Source: Bacteroidales bacterium (lineage in GTDB: Bacteria > Bacteroidota > Bacteroidia > Bacteroidales > WCHB1-69). Taken from it: DNA of 6,306 bases. The notes under the pieces were generated by a model. It worked only from the letters and a program-made list of their open reading frames with translations. It was not told the DNA's origin and did no database searches. A program made the position numbers and the translations under genes. Shown here piece after piece: positions 1-5,114 of this stretch. Location: assembly GCA_031273515.1 (NCBI GenBank), contig JAISRU010000096.1, positions 1-6,306 of the forward strand, given 5' to 3'. The stretch's first letter is position 1. Every line of letters starts with the position of its first letter.

Positions 1-131
1 CCTGCGGACGAGGATTGCCTTTCCCGTCATTGCGTCTCATTGTCTGAATCAGGATTTTCAGGAAAAATTTGTATGCTAATGTCTTCGTCGCTTTGCGCAA
101 TTTTCAATTTTCAATTTTCAATTATAATGTA
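1..131. repeat. Intergenic repeat-module region downstream of gpsA (copy A, cut by window edge)
   Basis: No gene is visible here. The stretch is built of short modules that recur in the other two gaps. Positions 5-19 (CGGACGAGGATTGCC) match 1203-1217 at 14/15. Positions 24-34 (CCGTCATTGCG) match the reverse complement of 6149-6159 at 11/11. Positions 38-48 (CATTGTCTGAA) match the reverse complement of 6079-6089 at 11/11. Positions 44-57 (CTGAATCAGGATTT) match the reverse complement of 1387-1400 at 14/14. A heptamer array closes the region next to the gpsA stop. The modules run in the same order as on the minus strand of the last gap but with much tighter spacing. That the region continues leftwards is inferred. 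Confidence 0.7.
98..123. repeat. Heptamer tandem repeat (TTTTCAA)x3
   Basis: Three perfect copies of TTTTCAA lie at 101-107, 108-114 and 115-121, with partial units on both sides (CAA at 98-100 and TT at 122-123). The array ends 8 bases from the gpsA stop codon. Single copies of the same motif occur near the edges of the other repeat regions, around 1184-1190, 1464-1473 and 6193-6202. This suggests a shared border sequence of the repeat family. No function is evident. Confidence 0.85.
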
Positions 132-1136
132 TTATTTCATAGTATTGAGTATGTTTTGTGTTTCTTTTTTGAGTGGAGCATTTTCGTAGAGGATACGGTA
201 TACTGTTTCGATAATGGGGATATTTGCTTTGTAAGTCAGGTTTAGTTCATGGATACAGCGAACGGCATGAAATCCTTCGGCGACCATTTCCATTTCTAAT
301 TGAGCCGCTCTGACGGAATATCCCTGTCCGATCATCATTCCGAAAGAACGGTTGCGACTGTATTGCGAATAAGCAGTTACCAGAAAATCACCCAGATAAG
401 GAGCTGTAAACACATTTCGATTTGTATTGGGGAAAAGTGTTTCGATAAAATGAACCATTTCGTTCAGACAGTTGGTGTTGAAAACTGCCGACAGATTATC
501 TCCGGCGCCTGTTCCCCGCAGAATACCGCCTGCTAAAGCGTAGATGTTTTTGAGCACGATAGAAAATTCAATCCCTTGCATGTCGGAAGAGGTATGCACC
601 TTTACATACTGATTACGAAACAAATCGGCGACAGTATCTGCAAGTTGGACGTCCGACGATCCGGACGTAAGATAGGTCAGTTTTTCCGAAGCTATTTCTT
701 CGGCGTGAGAGGGTCCGCTTATCACACAGAAGCGTTTTTCAGGAACATCGAAAGAATTAAAAATATACGACGAAACAGTCTGCATTCGTTCGGGGACAAT
801 TCCTTTGATAGCGGATACTATATTTTTATCCTGCAAGCATTTTTTCTCCAAAGTGGATAACGTCCCATAAATATAAGCCGACGGTACTGCCAGAATAATT
901 GTGTCAGCCTCAGACACAATTTCTTTTAAGTTGGTCGAAATCTGTATTTGTTTTTTATTCAACAGAACAGGACGTAAATAAAGTGGATTACGACCTTTTT
1001 TCTTTATTCCTTCTTCTATTTCCGGTTCTCTCACCCACCAACCCACAGTTGACAGATTGGACGTTAATATTTTCACAATGGCTGTTGCCCAACTTCCTCC
1101 TCCGATTACAGCTGTTTTTTCTTTAAGACGACTCAT
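132..1136 (-). CDS. gpsA: NAD(P)-dependent glycerol-3-phosphate dehydrogenase
   Basis: A cytosolic enzyme that reduces dihydroxyacetone phosphate to sn-glycerol 3-phosphate, the backbone precursor of phospholipids. The protein has 334 residues, usual for the family. The N-terminal Rossmann dinucleotide loop is VIGGGSWATA (residues 10-19), with Ala where many homologues have Gly in the GTA part. Other family motifs are AIKGI with Lys111, SGPSHAEEIA (140-149), the catalytic-type lysine Lys196 in VLKNIYALAGG, LGDFLVT (248-254), and SRNRSFG (260-266), whose arginines bind substrate phosphate. The frame stays open upstream to 1355, but those 73 extra codons are translated repeat DNA and contain the promoter. 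The ATG at 1134-1136 (MSRLKEKTAVIGGG) is therefore the start. There is no Shine-Dalgarno sequence, which is normal in this phylum. It appears to be transcribed alone, since a 333-bp gap with its own promoter separates it from the upstream operon. The identification is secure. Confidence 0.97.
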   Translation of the reverse strand: MSRLKEKTAVIGGGSWATAIVKILTSNLSTVGWWVREPEIEEGIKKKGRNPLYLRPVLLNKKQIQISTNLKEIVSEADTIILAVPSAYIYGTLSTLEKKCLQDKNIVSAIKGIVPERMQTVSSYIFNSFDVPEKRFCVISGPSHAEEIASEKLTYLTSGSSDVQLADTVADLFRNQYVKVHTSSDMQGIEFSIVLKNIYALAGGILRGTGAGDNLSAVFNTNCLNEMVHFIETLFPNTNRNVFTAPYLGDFLVTAYSQYSRNRSFGMMIGQGYSVRAAQLEMEMVAEGFHAVRCIHELNLTYKANIPIIETVYRILYENAPLKKETQNILNTMK

Positions 1137-1158
1137 TATATCTGTATTAAAACTAATG

Positions 1159-1206
1159 TGCAAAAGTACACAAATTAATTGAGAATTTTCATTCATGCCA
1201 TACGGA
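1159..1206 (-). repeat. 48-bp promoter-proximal repeat, copy 1 (upstream of gpsA)
   Basis: Read on the minus strand, this block aligns without gaps to plus-strand 6174-6221, with 43 of 48 bases identical. The first 14 bases (TCCGTATGGCATGA) and the last 10 (TACTTTTGCA) are identical. The five substitutions lie between. The block ends on the -7 promoter box, and similarity stops right after it. The start codon follows 22 bases downstream here, against 50 bases for the other copy. It is thus a repeat that reaches into a core promoter. Confidence 0.85.
1161..1168 (-). promoter_or_regulatory. Bacteroidota-type -7 promoter box of gpsA
   Basis: Read on the minus strand the box is TACTTTTG, an exact match to the Bacteroidota primary sigma element TAnnTTTG. 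It ends 24 bases before the gpsA ATG, so transcription should start near 1154 and give a leader of about 18 nt. I see no good TTTG -33 element at the usual spacing. The only TTTG nearby, minus strand of 1171-1174, is too close. The box is the end of the 48-bp repeat shared with the promoter at 6212-6219. Confidence 0.7.
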
Positions 1207-1240
1207 AGAGGATTGCCATTCGGATGATTATTTTTAGCAC

Positions 1241-1274
1241 ACAGATGACACAGATTATACAGATGAACACAGAT
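1241..1274. repeat. ACAGAT array with 9-10 bp period
   Basis: ACAGAT occurs at 1241, 1250, 1259 and 1269, giving periods of 9, 9 and 10 bases, with degenerate spacer bases such as GAC, TAT and GAAC. A related single motif (ACACAGA) occurs at 5993-5999 in the last gap. The array is near-tandem rather than a perfect satellite. Confidence 0.8.
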
Positions 1275-1314
1275 TTTTCTTTCTGCGGTTATTCTACCGG
1301 GGAAATATTTTTCA

Positions 1315-1342
1315 CGCAGAGAATACCGCAGAGTTTCGCAGA
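1315..1342. repeat. CGCAGA array with 10-12 bp period
   Basis: CGCAGA occurs at 1315, 1327 and 1337, with the spacers rich in A and T. An inverted copy, TCTGCG, lies at 1282-1287, and a lone CGCAGA lies at 5984-5989 just after prmA. This is a second short-period module of the same repeat region. Confidence 0.75.
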
Positions 1343-1469
1343 ATTTCATTTGCATTTGTTTAATTCAGCTAATCCTGTCAATCCTTAAATCCTGATTCAG
1401 CCAAAGGGCGAGGATAAAAGCGAGGACAATGGAGAAGACAATAATCACCCGAATAGTAATTCTCAATTT

Positions 1470-2276
1470 TCATTGTATTTTTTTGAAATTAAACACATAT
1501 CTGTCGTTAGCTGTGTCTAATTCATCGTAGACGTCAATGAGTTGAATAACGCCTAAAGCGGTTTGACCTCTTCCGATAAGGATAATATCTCCGTTGGTTA
1601 AATTTTTGATGGAAGTATATTTAGCGGCGTTTTCAAATGCAGTGATTACTCCTGATTTTGTTGCCGCAGCGAAGTTGAAATCATTAAAACGTGCAAAGAG
1701 GACGCCTGTTTTACTTCTCCATTCTCTCGACAAAGTTCCCTGTACGGAAAGGGTATCGTCATAATCATAAATATCTGTTTGCGACGGATCTGTTGTTTCG
1801 CAATAAAGCGTTTGGACAGAAGTTGTGTTAAATCCGTTTCTATTATTCGATTTGGCTGCATACATCATAATACCGTCAAAAGAGGACAATAAAGCATCGT
1901 TCTTTTTTACTCTGAGCGTTGCATGTAAAGAAGAAGAGGTGTTATCGGGTGCAAATACTTTAAATGTAAGCCTCACTGTGGTCGTATCGTTATAATCGGC
2001 GACGATATATTGGTAATCGTAATCGAATTTTTCCATATCCAGCAACGTATCCCAAACGGTTAACAGACCGTATTGCGGGTCGGAACTTGTAATCGTTATA
2101 TTTTTTATCACATCTTCATTGGCGAATGACTGTATGTGAAACAATAATTTATCTCCCGACTTCACATTGGAAAGAGAATCTTCTGTTGAAATAAGGATAA
2201 CAACTTTCGATTCCGTATTTCTTTCACAACCGTAAAGGAATGTAATCAGCAGGACAAAAAACAGTATTTGTTTCAT
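1470..2276 (-). CDS. Predicted lipoprotein of unknown function with Ig-like N-terminal part
   Basis: A 268-residue protein. Residues 1-16 form a lipoprotein signal peptide (MKQILFFVLLITFLYG) and Cys17 is the predicted acylated residue of the lipobox LYGC. The following E-R-N-T-E is acidic, but I cannot confirm a surface-export signal from it. Residues about 25-125 alternate in hydrophobicity like a beta-sandwich, resembling Ig-like domains of Bacteroidota lipoproteins. Residues about 150-268 form a second, mostly beta region with Asp-rich and Tyr-rich stretches (DIYDYDD at 168-174) and the segment NGDIILIGRG (228-237). I recognise no catalytic motif. The frame extends ten codons further upstream to 2306, but that would put the start inside a terminator stem, and only the ATG at 2274-2276 opens a signal peptide. 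It is the last gene of the envelope operon, with its stop within 2 bases of the repeat element. Confidence 0.85.
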   Translation of the reverse strand: MKQILFFVLLITFLYGCERNTESKVVILISTEDSLSNVKSGDKLLFHIQSFANEDVIKNITITSSDPQYGLLTVWDTLLDMEKFDYDYQYIVADYNDTTTVRLTFKVFAPDNTSSSLHATLRVKKNDALLSSFDGIMMYAAKSNNRNGFNTTSVQTLYCETTDPSQTDIYDYDDTLSVQGTLSREWRSKTGVLFARFNDFNFAAATKSGVITAFENAAKYTSIKNLTNGDIILIGRGQTALGVIQLIDVYDELDTANDRYVFNFKKIQ

Positions 2277-2297
2277 GGTATTATTTTCCGTATCCGT

Positions 2298-2341
2298 AAA
2301 AATCACTGTGTCGGTCTTTTAGTAGACAGACCAACACAATG
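2298..2341 (-). terminator. Intrinsic terminator or attenuator inside the envelope operon
   Basis: In the minus-strand transcript a 14-bp stem (2341-2328 pairing with 2317-2304) closes a 10-nt loop and is followed by ATTTTT (2303-2298). Twelve pairs are Watson-Crick and two are G-U. Those two would be A-C mismatches in a plus-strand transcript, so the structure acts leftwards. It begins 11 bases after the stop codon of the small lipoprotein gene and ends 21 bases before the next start codon. No TAnnTTTG box lies between it and that start, so the downstream gene probably depends on read-through. Confidence 0.75.
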
Positions 2342-2352
2342 ATTTCGGTATG

Positions 2353-2799
2353 TTATTGTTTTAATTTAAACGCCTTGATAAGCGCTGTAGTTGTTTGCTT
2401 CTTTCCCAGAAACAGACGATTGATCTGCTTTTGAGAATAAACAGGAATATAAAAATCAGCATCGGGATATTTTTCTATCACCTTGTATACGGCTTTTCGC
2501 AACTCCCGTGGAAGATATATTCCGTTTTTTCCATCCAGATTTACAAATTTTACTTCTCTGAAATTATACAGGACATTATTCACCGTATCCGTTGTTTTAA
2601 AAATACCCAGATACGTCCTTGATATTACGGAGATTGTATCAGAACCGAGCAATTCAAAGTCGTTTAAATCCATATTCAAACGGACATGGTCGGGCGAAAA
2701 AGAAGTTGTATTTACTTTATTATAATGATAAATACCACTGCACGAACACAACAAAAGAATTGCCGTAAAAGCCAATGATTTTAGCAGGTTATTTTTCAT
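2353..2799 (-). CDS. Small predicted lipoprotein of unknown function
   Basis: A 148-residue protein with a short basic start, a hydrophobic stretch (residues 9-17) and a lipobox best read as LCSC with Cys20 acylated. Cys18 has Leu at -1 and is a poor site. The mature part (21-148) has no further membrane segment. It contains NDFELLGSDTISVISRTYLGIF (about 46-67) and ends in a basic tail. This layout, a small cysteine-anchored protein with FxLLG followed by IF, reminds me of a family of small Bacteroidota lipoproteins of unknown function (possibly DUF6567), but I cannot verify that. The start lies only 7 bases after the stop of the beta-barrel gene, so the two are surely co-transcribed. A strong terminator follows. 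The function is unknown, and a partner role with the barrel protein is inferred from position only. Confidence 0.85.
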   Translation of the reverse strand: MKNNLLKSLAFTAILLLCSCSGIYHYNKVNTTSFSPDHVRLNMDLNDFELLGSDTISVISRTYLGIFKTTDTVNNVLYNFREVKFVNLDGKNGIYLPRELRKAVYKVIEKYPDADFYIPVYSQKQINRLFLGKKQTTTALIKAFKLKQ

Positions 2800-2806
2800 C
2801 GCTTAT

Positions 2807-3592
2807 CTATTTTTTGTTATTGAAATAATAACTGATAGTAAGTCTTATATCAGAGCCTGCTTCTCCTTTTTGGCTTTTCAGATCGGAATAATTTGTTCCC
2901 ATTGCATTGCCGTCGGTAGTGTAAAAAATCTGCGTTTCCGTTCCGCCGACATTCGCCACTTCGTGTTTGTATTTCTGTCCGAATTCACACAAACCCGATA
3001 TTCCGTATTCCAATCCAAGCGAAAGCGGTAAATCTGCCACAAAACACTGCAAACCAATAAAAGCCTCTCCGCCTATCACAAACGAAGTCCGTTTAACCTT
3101 ATTGACAAGAGCAATTTCGTCAGATGATACCGAATTTCTGTCATCAATATCGTATCCCAAGGGAATGGCGACGCCAAGATAAACGTCCACAAGGTTTTTT
3201 GACGAAAAATGATAGGCAATTCCCGGCATAATCCGATTGTAGCTTTCTTTACTTTTAGTACCATAACTTGTCCCGTCTGAATTGGCAGTATTCACTAAAA
3301 CGCCTTTTGTCTTGCTTGACTCAGAATAAAACTGCAATCCAAGTCGAAACTCCAGATTAGGAGAAGTATAATACTTCAGATTAACAAGCGGAAATCCTCG
3401 CCATGAGGTATTCCTGTCCGCCATTCTTAAAATATCGGAAAGCGCCGGTCCGACATATACGCCAAACGTACCCGCTTCAGGTCTGTTACCTGTACGAATA
3501 ATTTTGGCGTTAACAGACCCCTCCGAAATTTGGGCAAATCCCTGTATGCTCAGACACATACCTAAAACAAAAATAAAAAATAATTTTCTCAT
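2807..3592 (-). CDS. Predicted outer-membrane beta-barrel protein
   Basis: A 261-residue protein with a classical signal peptide, MRKLFFIFVLGMCLSIQGFAQ, likely cleaved after Ala20 or Gln21. The mature chain is a succession of amphipathic beta strands separated by polar loops: GTFGVYVGPAL (41-51), FPLVNLKYYT (67-76), LEFRLGLQFYS (80-90), YNRIMPGIAYHF (118-129), LVDVYLGVAIPLGYD (134-148), SFVIGGEAFIGLQCF (170-184), LPLSLGLEYGIS (188-199) and the last strand DIRLTISYYF (248-257). That is roughly 8-10 strands, with an aromatic last strand residue typical of barrel insertion signals, here followed by a short NNKK tail. Its size fits the small OMP barrel superfamily, and no OmpA-like peptidoglycan-binding domain is present. 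It is the first gene of the operon. Its ligand or role is unknown. It could be a porin, an adhesin scaffold, or a structural partner of the two lipoproteins. Confidence 0.85.
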   Translation of the reverse strand: MRKLFFIFVLGMCLSIQGFAQISEGSVNAKIIRTGNRPEAGTFGVYVGPALSDILRMADRNTSWRGFPLVNLKYYTSPNLEFRLGLQFYSESSKTKGVLVNTANSDGTSYGTKSKESYNRIMPGIAYHFSSKNLVDVYLGVAIPLGYDIDDRNSVSSDEIALVNKVKRTSFVIGGEAFIGLQCFVADLPLSLGLEYGISGLCEFGQKYKHEVANVGGTETQIFYTTDGNAMGTNYSDLKSQKGEAGSDIRLTISYYFNNKK

Positions 3593-3629
3593 GTTATTTC
3601 AAATTTAGTTGATAATACATTTTATTTTC

Positions 3630-3649
3630 GTAACCTTATATTCGGTTAC
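3630..3649. promoter_or_regulatory. Palindrome in the leader of the envelope operon
   Basis: A perfect 6-bp inverted repeat, GTAACC at 3630-3635 and GGTTAC at 3644-3649, with an 8-base AT-rich centre. Taking the -7 box at 3661-3668, transcription would begin near 3654. The palindrome therefore covers roughly +5 to +24 of the operon transcript. It could be a repressor operator or a small leader hairpin. A chance palindrome of this size is possible. Confidence 0.4.
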
Positions 3650-3660
3650 TTGATTTGTTG

Positions 3661-3668
3661 CAAAAGTA
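3661..3668 (-). promoter_or_regulatory. Bacteroidota-type -7 promoter box of the envelope operon
   Basis: On the minus strand the box reads TACTTTTG, an exact TAnnTTTG match followed by CA, the same ten bases as at the gpsA promoter and at 6212-6221. The sequence further upstream is unrelated to the 48-bp repeat, so here only the core is shared. No clear TTTG -33 element is seen, only TTTC/TGTG-like bases around 3688-3698. The predicted leader to the ATG is about 60 nt. Confidence 0.65.
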
Positions 3669-3892
3669 TATAAAATTTTTGGAATTACACACAGAAAGAT
3701 GAAAAAAACAGTGCATGTTTTACAGCAGAAATATACATGTGTTTTAATATCAAATATTTCTGTATATCAAAATAATCTGTACGACCATAATAATTAGATT
3801 GCATACATGCACAGGATGTCTAAGAAAAAACCGACTCAGCATTGGTCGCTAATTATTTTTAGCTGTTTTAGCAAACAAATACCTAAATTGTG
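3669..3892. other. Divergent intergenic region between the envelope operon and folB
   Basis: This AT-rich sequence between two outward promoters holds no convincing gene. It contains a 9-bp inverted repeat, CAGAAATAT at 3726-3734 and ATATTTCTG at 3754-3762, with a 19-base loop. A second, GCTAA at 3848-3852 and TTAGC at 3859-3863, has a further TTAGC at 3868-3872 just upstream of the folB promoter. GTGCATG (3711-3717) recurs inverted as CATGCAC (3805-3811). None of the repeat modules of the other two gaps is present. Some of these may be regulator sites, but nothing identifies a regulator. Confidence 0.45.
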
Positions 3893-3900
3893 TATCTTTG
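3893..3900 (+). promoter_or_regulatory. Bacteroidota-type -7 promoter box of the folB-tpiA-prmA operon
   Basis: TATCTTTG is an exact match to TAnnTTTG. A weak -33 candidate (TTTA) lies at 3867-3870. Transcription would start near 3907, leaving about 19 nt before the folB ATG at 3926. No other match occurs before tpiA or prmA, so this is probably the operon promoter. Confidence 0.7.
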
Positions 3901-3925
3901 CCGTTTGAACAAAACGGATGAAAAT

Positions 3926-4297
3926 ATGTCGAAAATCAAGATAGAAGGGATGCAATTTTATGCCTATCATGGTTGCTTCTCTGCGGAAAATATAGTGGGA
4001 ACTCATTTTAGTGTAGACTGTTCGCTCGTTGTAGATACAGCAGAAGCCGCTATGACGGATGATTTAGAAAAGACAGTCAATTATCAGGCTGTTTACCTTC
4101 TGATTGCAAAAGAAATGGAACAACCCTCTGCTTTATTGGAACATGTCGCTTATCGGATATTGAAACGTTTACACGACTGTTTTCCGCTGATAGAAAAAGG
4201 ATGGGTATCGGTACAGAAACACAATCCTCCTCTGGGTGGAAAAATAACCAAAGTCGCTGTCGAAATGAGTAGCGAAGATATAAAGAATTTAATATAA
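3926..4297 (+). CDS. folB: Dihydroneopterin aldolase
   Basis: A cytosolic folate-pathway enzyme that converts 7,8-dihydroneopterin to 6-hydroxymethyl-7,8-dihydropterin and glycolaldehyde. The protein has 123 residues, the usual size. Family landmarks are FYAYHGCFSAE (11-21) with Glu21, DDLEKTVNYQAV (45-56) with Tyr53, LLEHVA (70-75) with Glu72 binding the pterin, and VQKHNPPLGG (96-105) with Lys98. These correspond to the Glu, Tyr, Glu and Lys of characterised DHNA active sites. The NPPLGG ending is typical of the Bacteroidota type. A GTG in the same frame at 3890 would add 12 codons, but it lies in the promoter box, so the ATG at 3926 is chosen. It is the first gene of an operon with tpiA 31 bases downstream. 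No other folate gene is in the window. Confidence 0.95.
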   Translation: MSKIKIEGMQFYAYHGCFSAENIVGTHFSVDCSLVVDTAEAAMTDDLEKTVNYQAVYLLIAKEMEQPSALLEHVAYRILKRLHDCFPLIEKGWVSVQKHNPPLGGKITKVAVEMSSEDIKNLI

Positions 4298-4328
4298 TAC
4301 AATATAGTAAATAAATAAACATCAGGAG

Positions 4329-5111
4329 ATGAAAAACAAGATAGTTATCGGGAATTGGAAAATGAACAATTCATTCACGGAAGCAGAAGAATTATTGACG
4401 TCCATAGCCAACATAATGGAAGATATGACGTTGGAAACGGAAATTGTTATTTGTCCCGCTTTCCCTTATTTGGAAATGGCGGCAGATTTGGCAGAAGACA
4501 ATTCTTTCCCCTATTACATAGGCGCTCAAAATGTAAGTTCGGAAGAAAAAGGCGCTTATACGGGAGAAGTCAGTGCGTTGATGATCAAATCTTCAGGGGC
4601 AGATTTCTGTATAATCGGTCATTCGGAACGAAGAATGTATTTTCATGAAACAAATGTCTGTCTGCGGAAAAAAACAGATATCGCCATAGTGAATGATCTC
4701 ATTCCGATTTTCTGTGTAGGCGAGCAATTAGTCGAAAGAGAGGCTCAAAATCATTTCACAGTAATAGAAAATCAATTGAAAGAAAGTCTGTTTCATTTAG
4801 ACCGTTCCGGTTTTGAACGTGTTATCCTTGCATACGAACCTGTTTGGGCAATAGGAACAGGCATAACGGCAACACCTGCACAGGCTCAGGAAATGCATGC
4901 TTTTATCCGATCGTTGGTGGCAGAAAAATACGGCACGGAACAGGCGTACAATACCTATATTTTGTATGGCGGAAGTTGTAATTCGAAAAATGCGCTGGAT
5001 TTATTTCTCTGCAAAGATATTGACGGTGGATTGATTGGAGGCGCTTCGTTGACGGCAAACGAGTTTATCGAAATTATCAGAGCAGCAGAAACAAGCACGA
5101 AAAACGATTAA
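4329..5111 (+). CDS. tpiA: Triosephosphate isomerase
   Basis: A glycolytic and gluconeogenic enzyme that interconverts dihydroxyacetone phosphate and glyceraldehyde 3-phosphate in the cytosol. The 260 residues form a complete TIM barrel, slightly longer than the 250 of many homologues. All catalytic features are present: Asn9 and Lys11 in GNWKMN, His98 in IIGHSERR, and Glu170 in AYEPVWAIGTG with its mobile loop 6. The phosphate-binding loops YGGS (213-216) and GGLIGGASL (233-241) are also intact. Cys217 follows YGGS where Val is commoner; I recall this variant in Bacteroidota. GGAG sits directly against the ATG with no spacer, too close to act as a normal ribosome binding site. It lies 31 bases after folB and 3 bases before prmA, so it is the central gene of the operon. 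Identity is secure. Confidence 0.98.
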   Translation: MKNKIVIGNWKMNNSFTEAEELLTSIANIMEDMTLETEIVICPAFPYLEMAADLAEDNSFPYYIGAQNVSSEEKGAYTGEVSALMIKSSGADFCIIGHSERRMYFHETNVCLRKKTDIAIVNDLIPIFCVGEQLVEREAQNHFTVIENQLKESLFHLDRSGFERVILAYEPVWAIGTGITATPAQAQEMHAFIRSLVAEKYGTEQAYNTYILYGGSCNSKNALDLFLCKDIDGGLIGGASLTANEFIEIIRAAETSTKND

Positions 5112-5114
5112 TGA

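Larger units (their letters stand above)
1177..1468. repeat. Mosaic intergenic repeat element bounded by 11-bp inverted repeats (copy B)
   Basis: This covers nearly all of the 333-bp gene-free stretch between gpsA and the envelope operon. The outer ends are a perfect 11-bp inverted repeat, AATTGAGAATT at 1177-1187 and AATTCTCAATT at 1458-1468, each followed on the plus strand by TTCATT. Inside, in order, lie the CGGAAGAGGATTGCC module (1203-1217), an ACAGAT array (1241-1274), a CGCAGA array (1315-1342), the module TAATCCTGTCAATCC and a CTGAATCAGGATTT module on the minus strand (1387-1400), then two GCGAGGA motifs with ACAATGG (about 1408-1427). There is no transposase and no convincing coding frame. 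I cannot tell whether the whole is one mobile unit or several insertions. Confidence 0.65.

Noticed and set aside
44..61. Possible gpsA terminator from CTGAA/TTCAG (44-48 and 57-61).
   Set aside because: The stem has only 5 bp, lies some 70 bases past the stop, and has no T-run on the minus strand.
300..860. Open frames on the plus strand opposite gpsA (300-536 and 576-860).
   Set aside because: They lie antisense to a confidently identified enzyme gene and show no family motif of their own.
1241..1342. A CRISPR-like array, suggested by regularly spaced ACAGAT and CGCAGA motifs.
   Set aside because: The repeat units are 6 bases with a 9-12 base period, far too short for CRISPR repeats and spacers, and there are no cas genes.
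2277..2306. Ten-codon upstream extension of the larger lipoprotein gene (MIFTDTENNT).
   Set aside because: It would put the start in the terminator stem and bury the signal peptide behind a polar segment; the ATG at 2274-2276 gives a proper lipoprotein signal.
3699..3797. A 32-codon plus-strand frame beginning MKKTVHVLQQ in the divergent intergenic region.
   Set aside because: No promoter box precedes it, the product lacks a clear domain or transmembrane pattern, and its composition follows the AT-rich surroundings. It could be a small gene, but nothing beyond an open frame supports it.
3890..3925. GTG-initiated 12-codon extension of folB.
   Set aside because: It overlaps the -7 promoter box and would start upstream of the predicted transcript start; the ATG at 3926 gives the usual family length.
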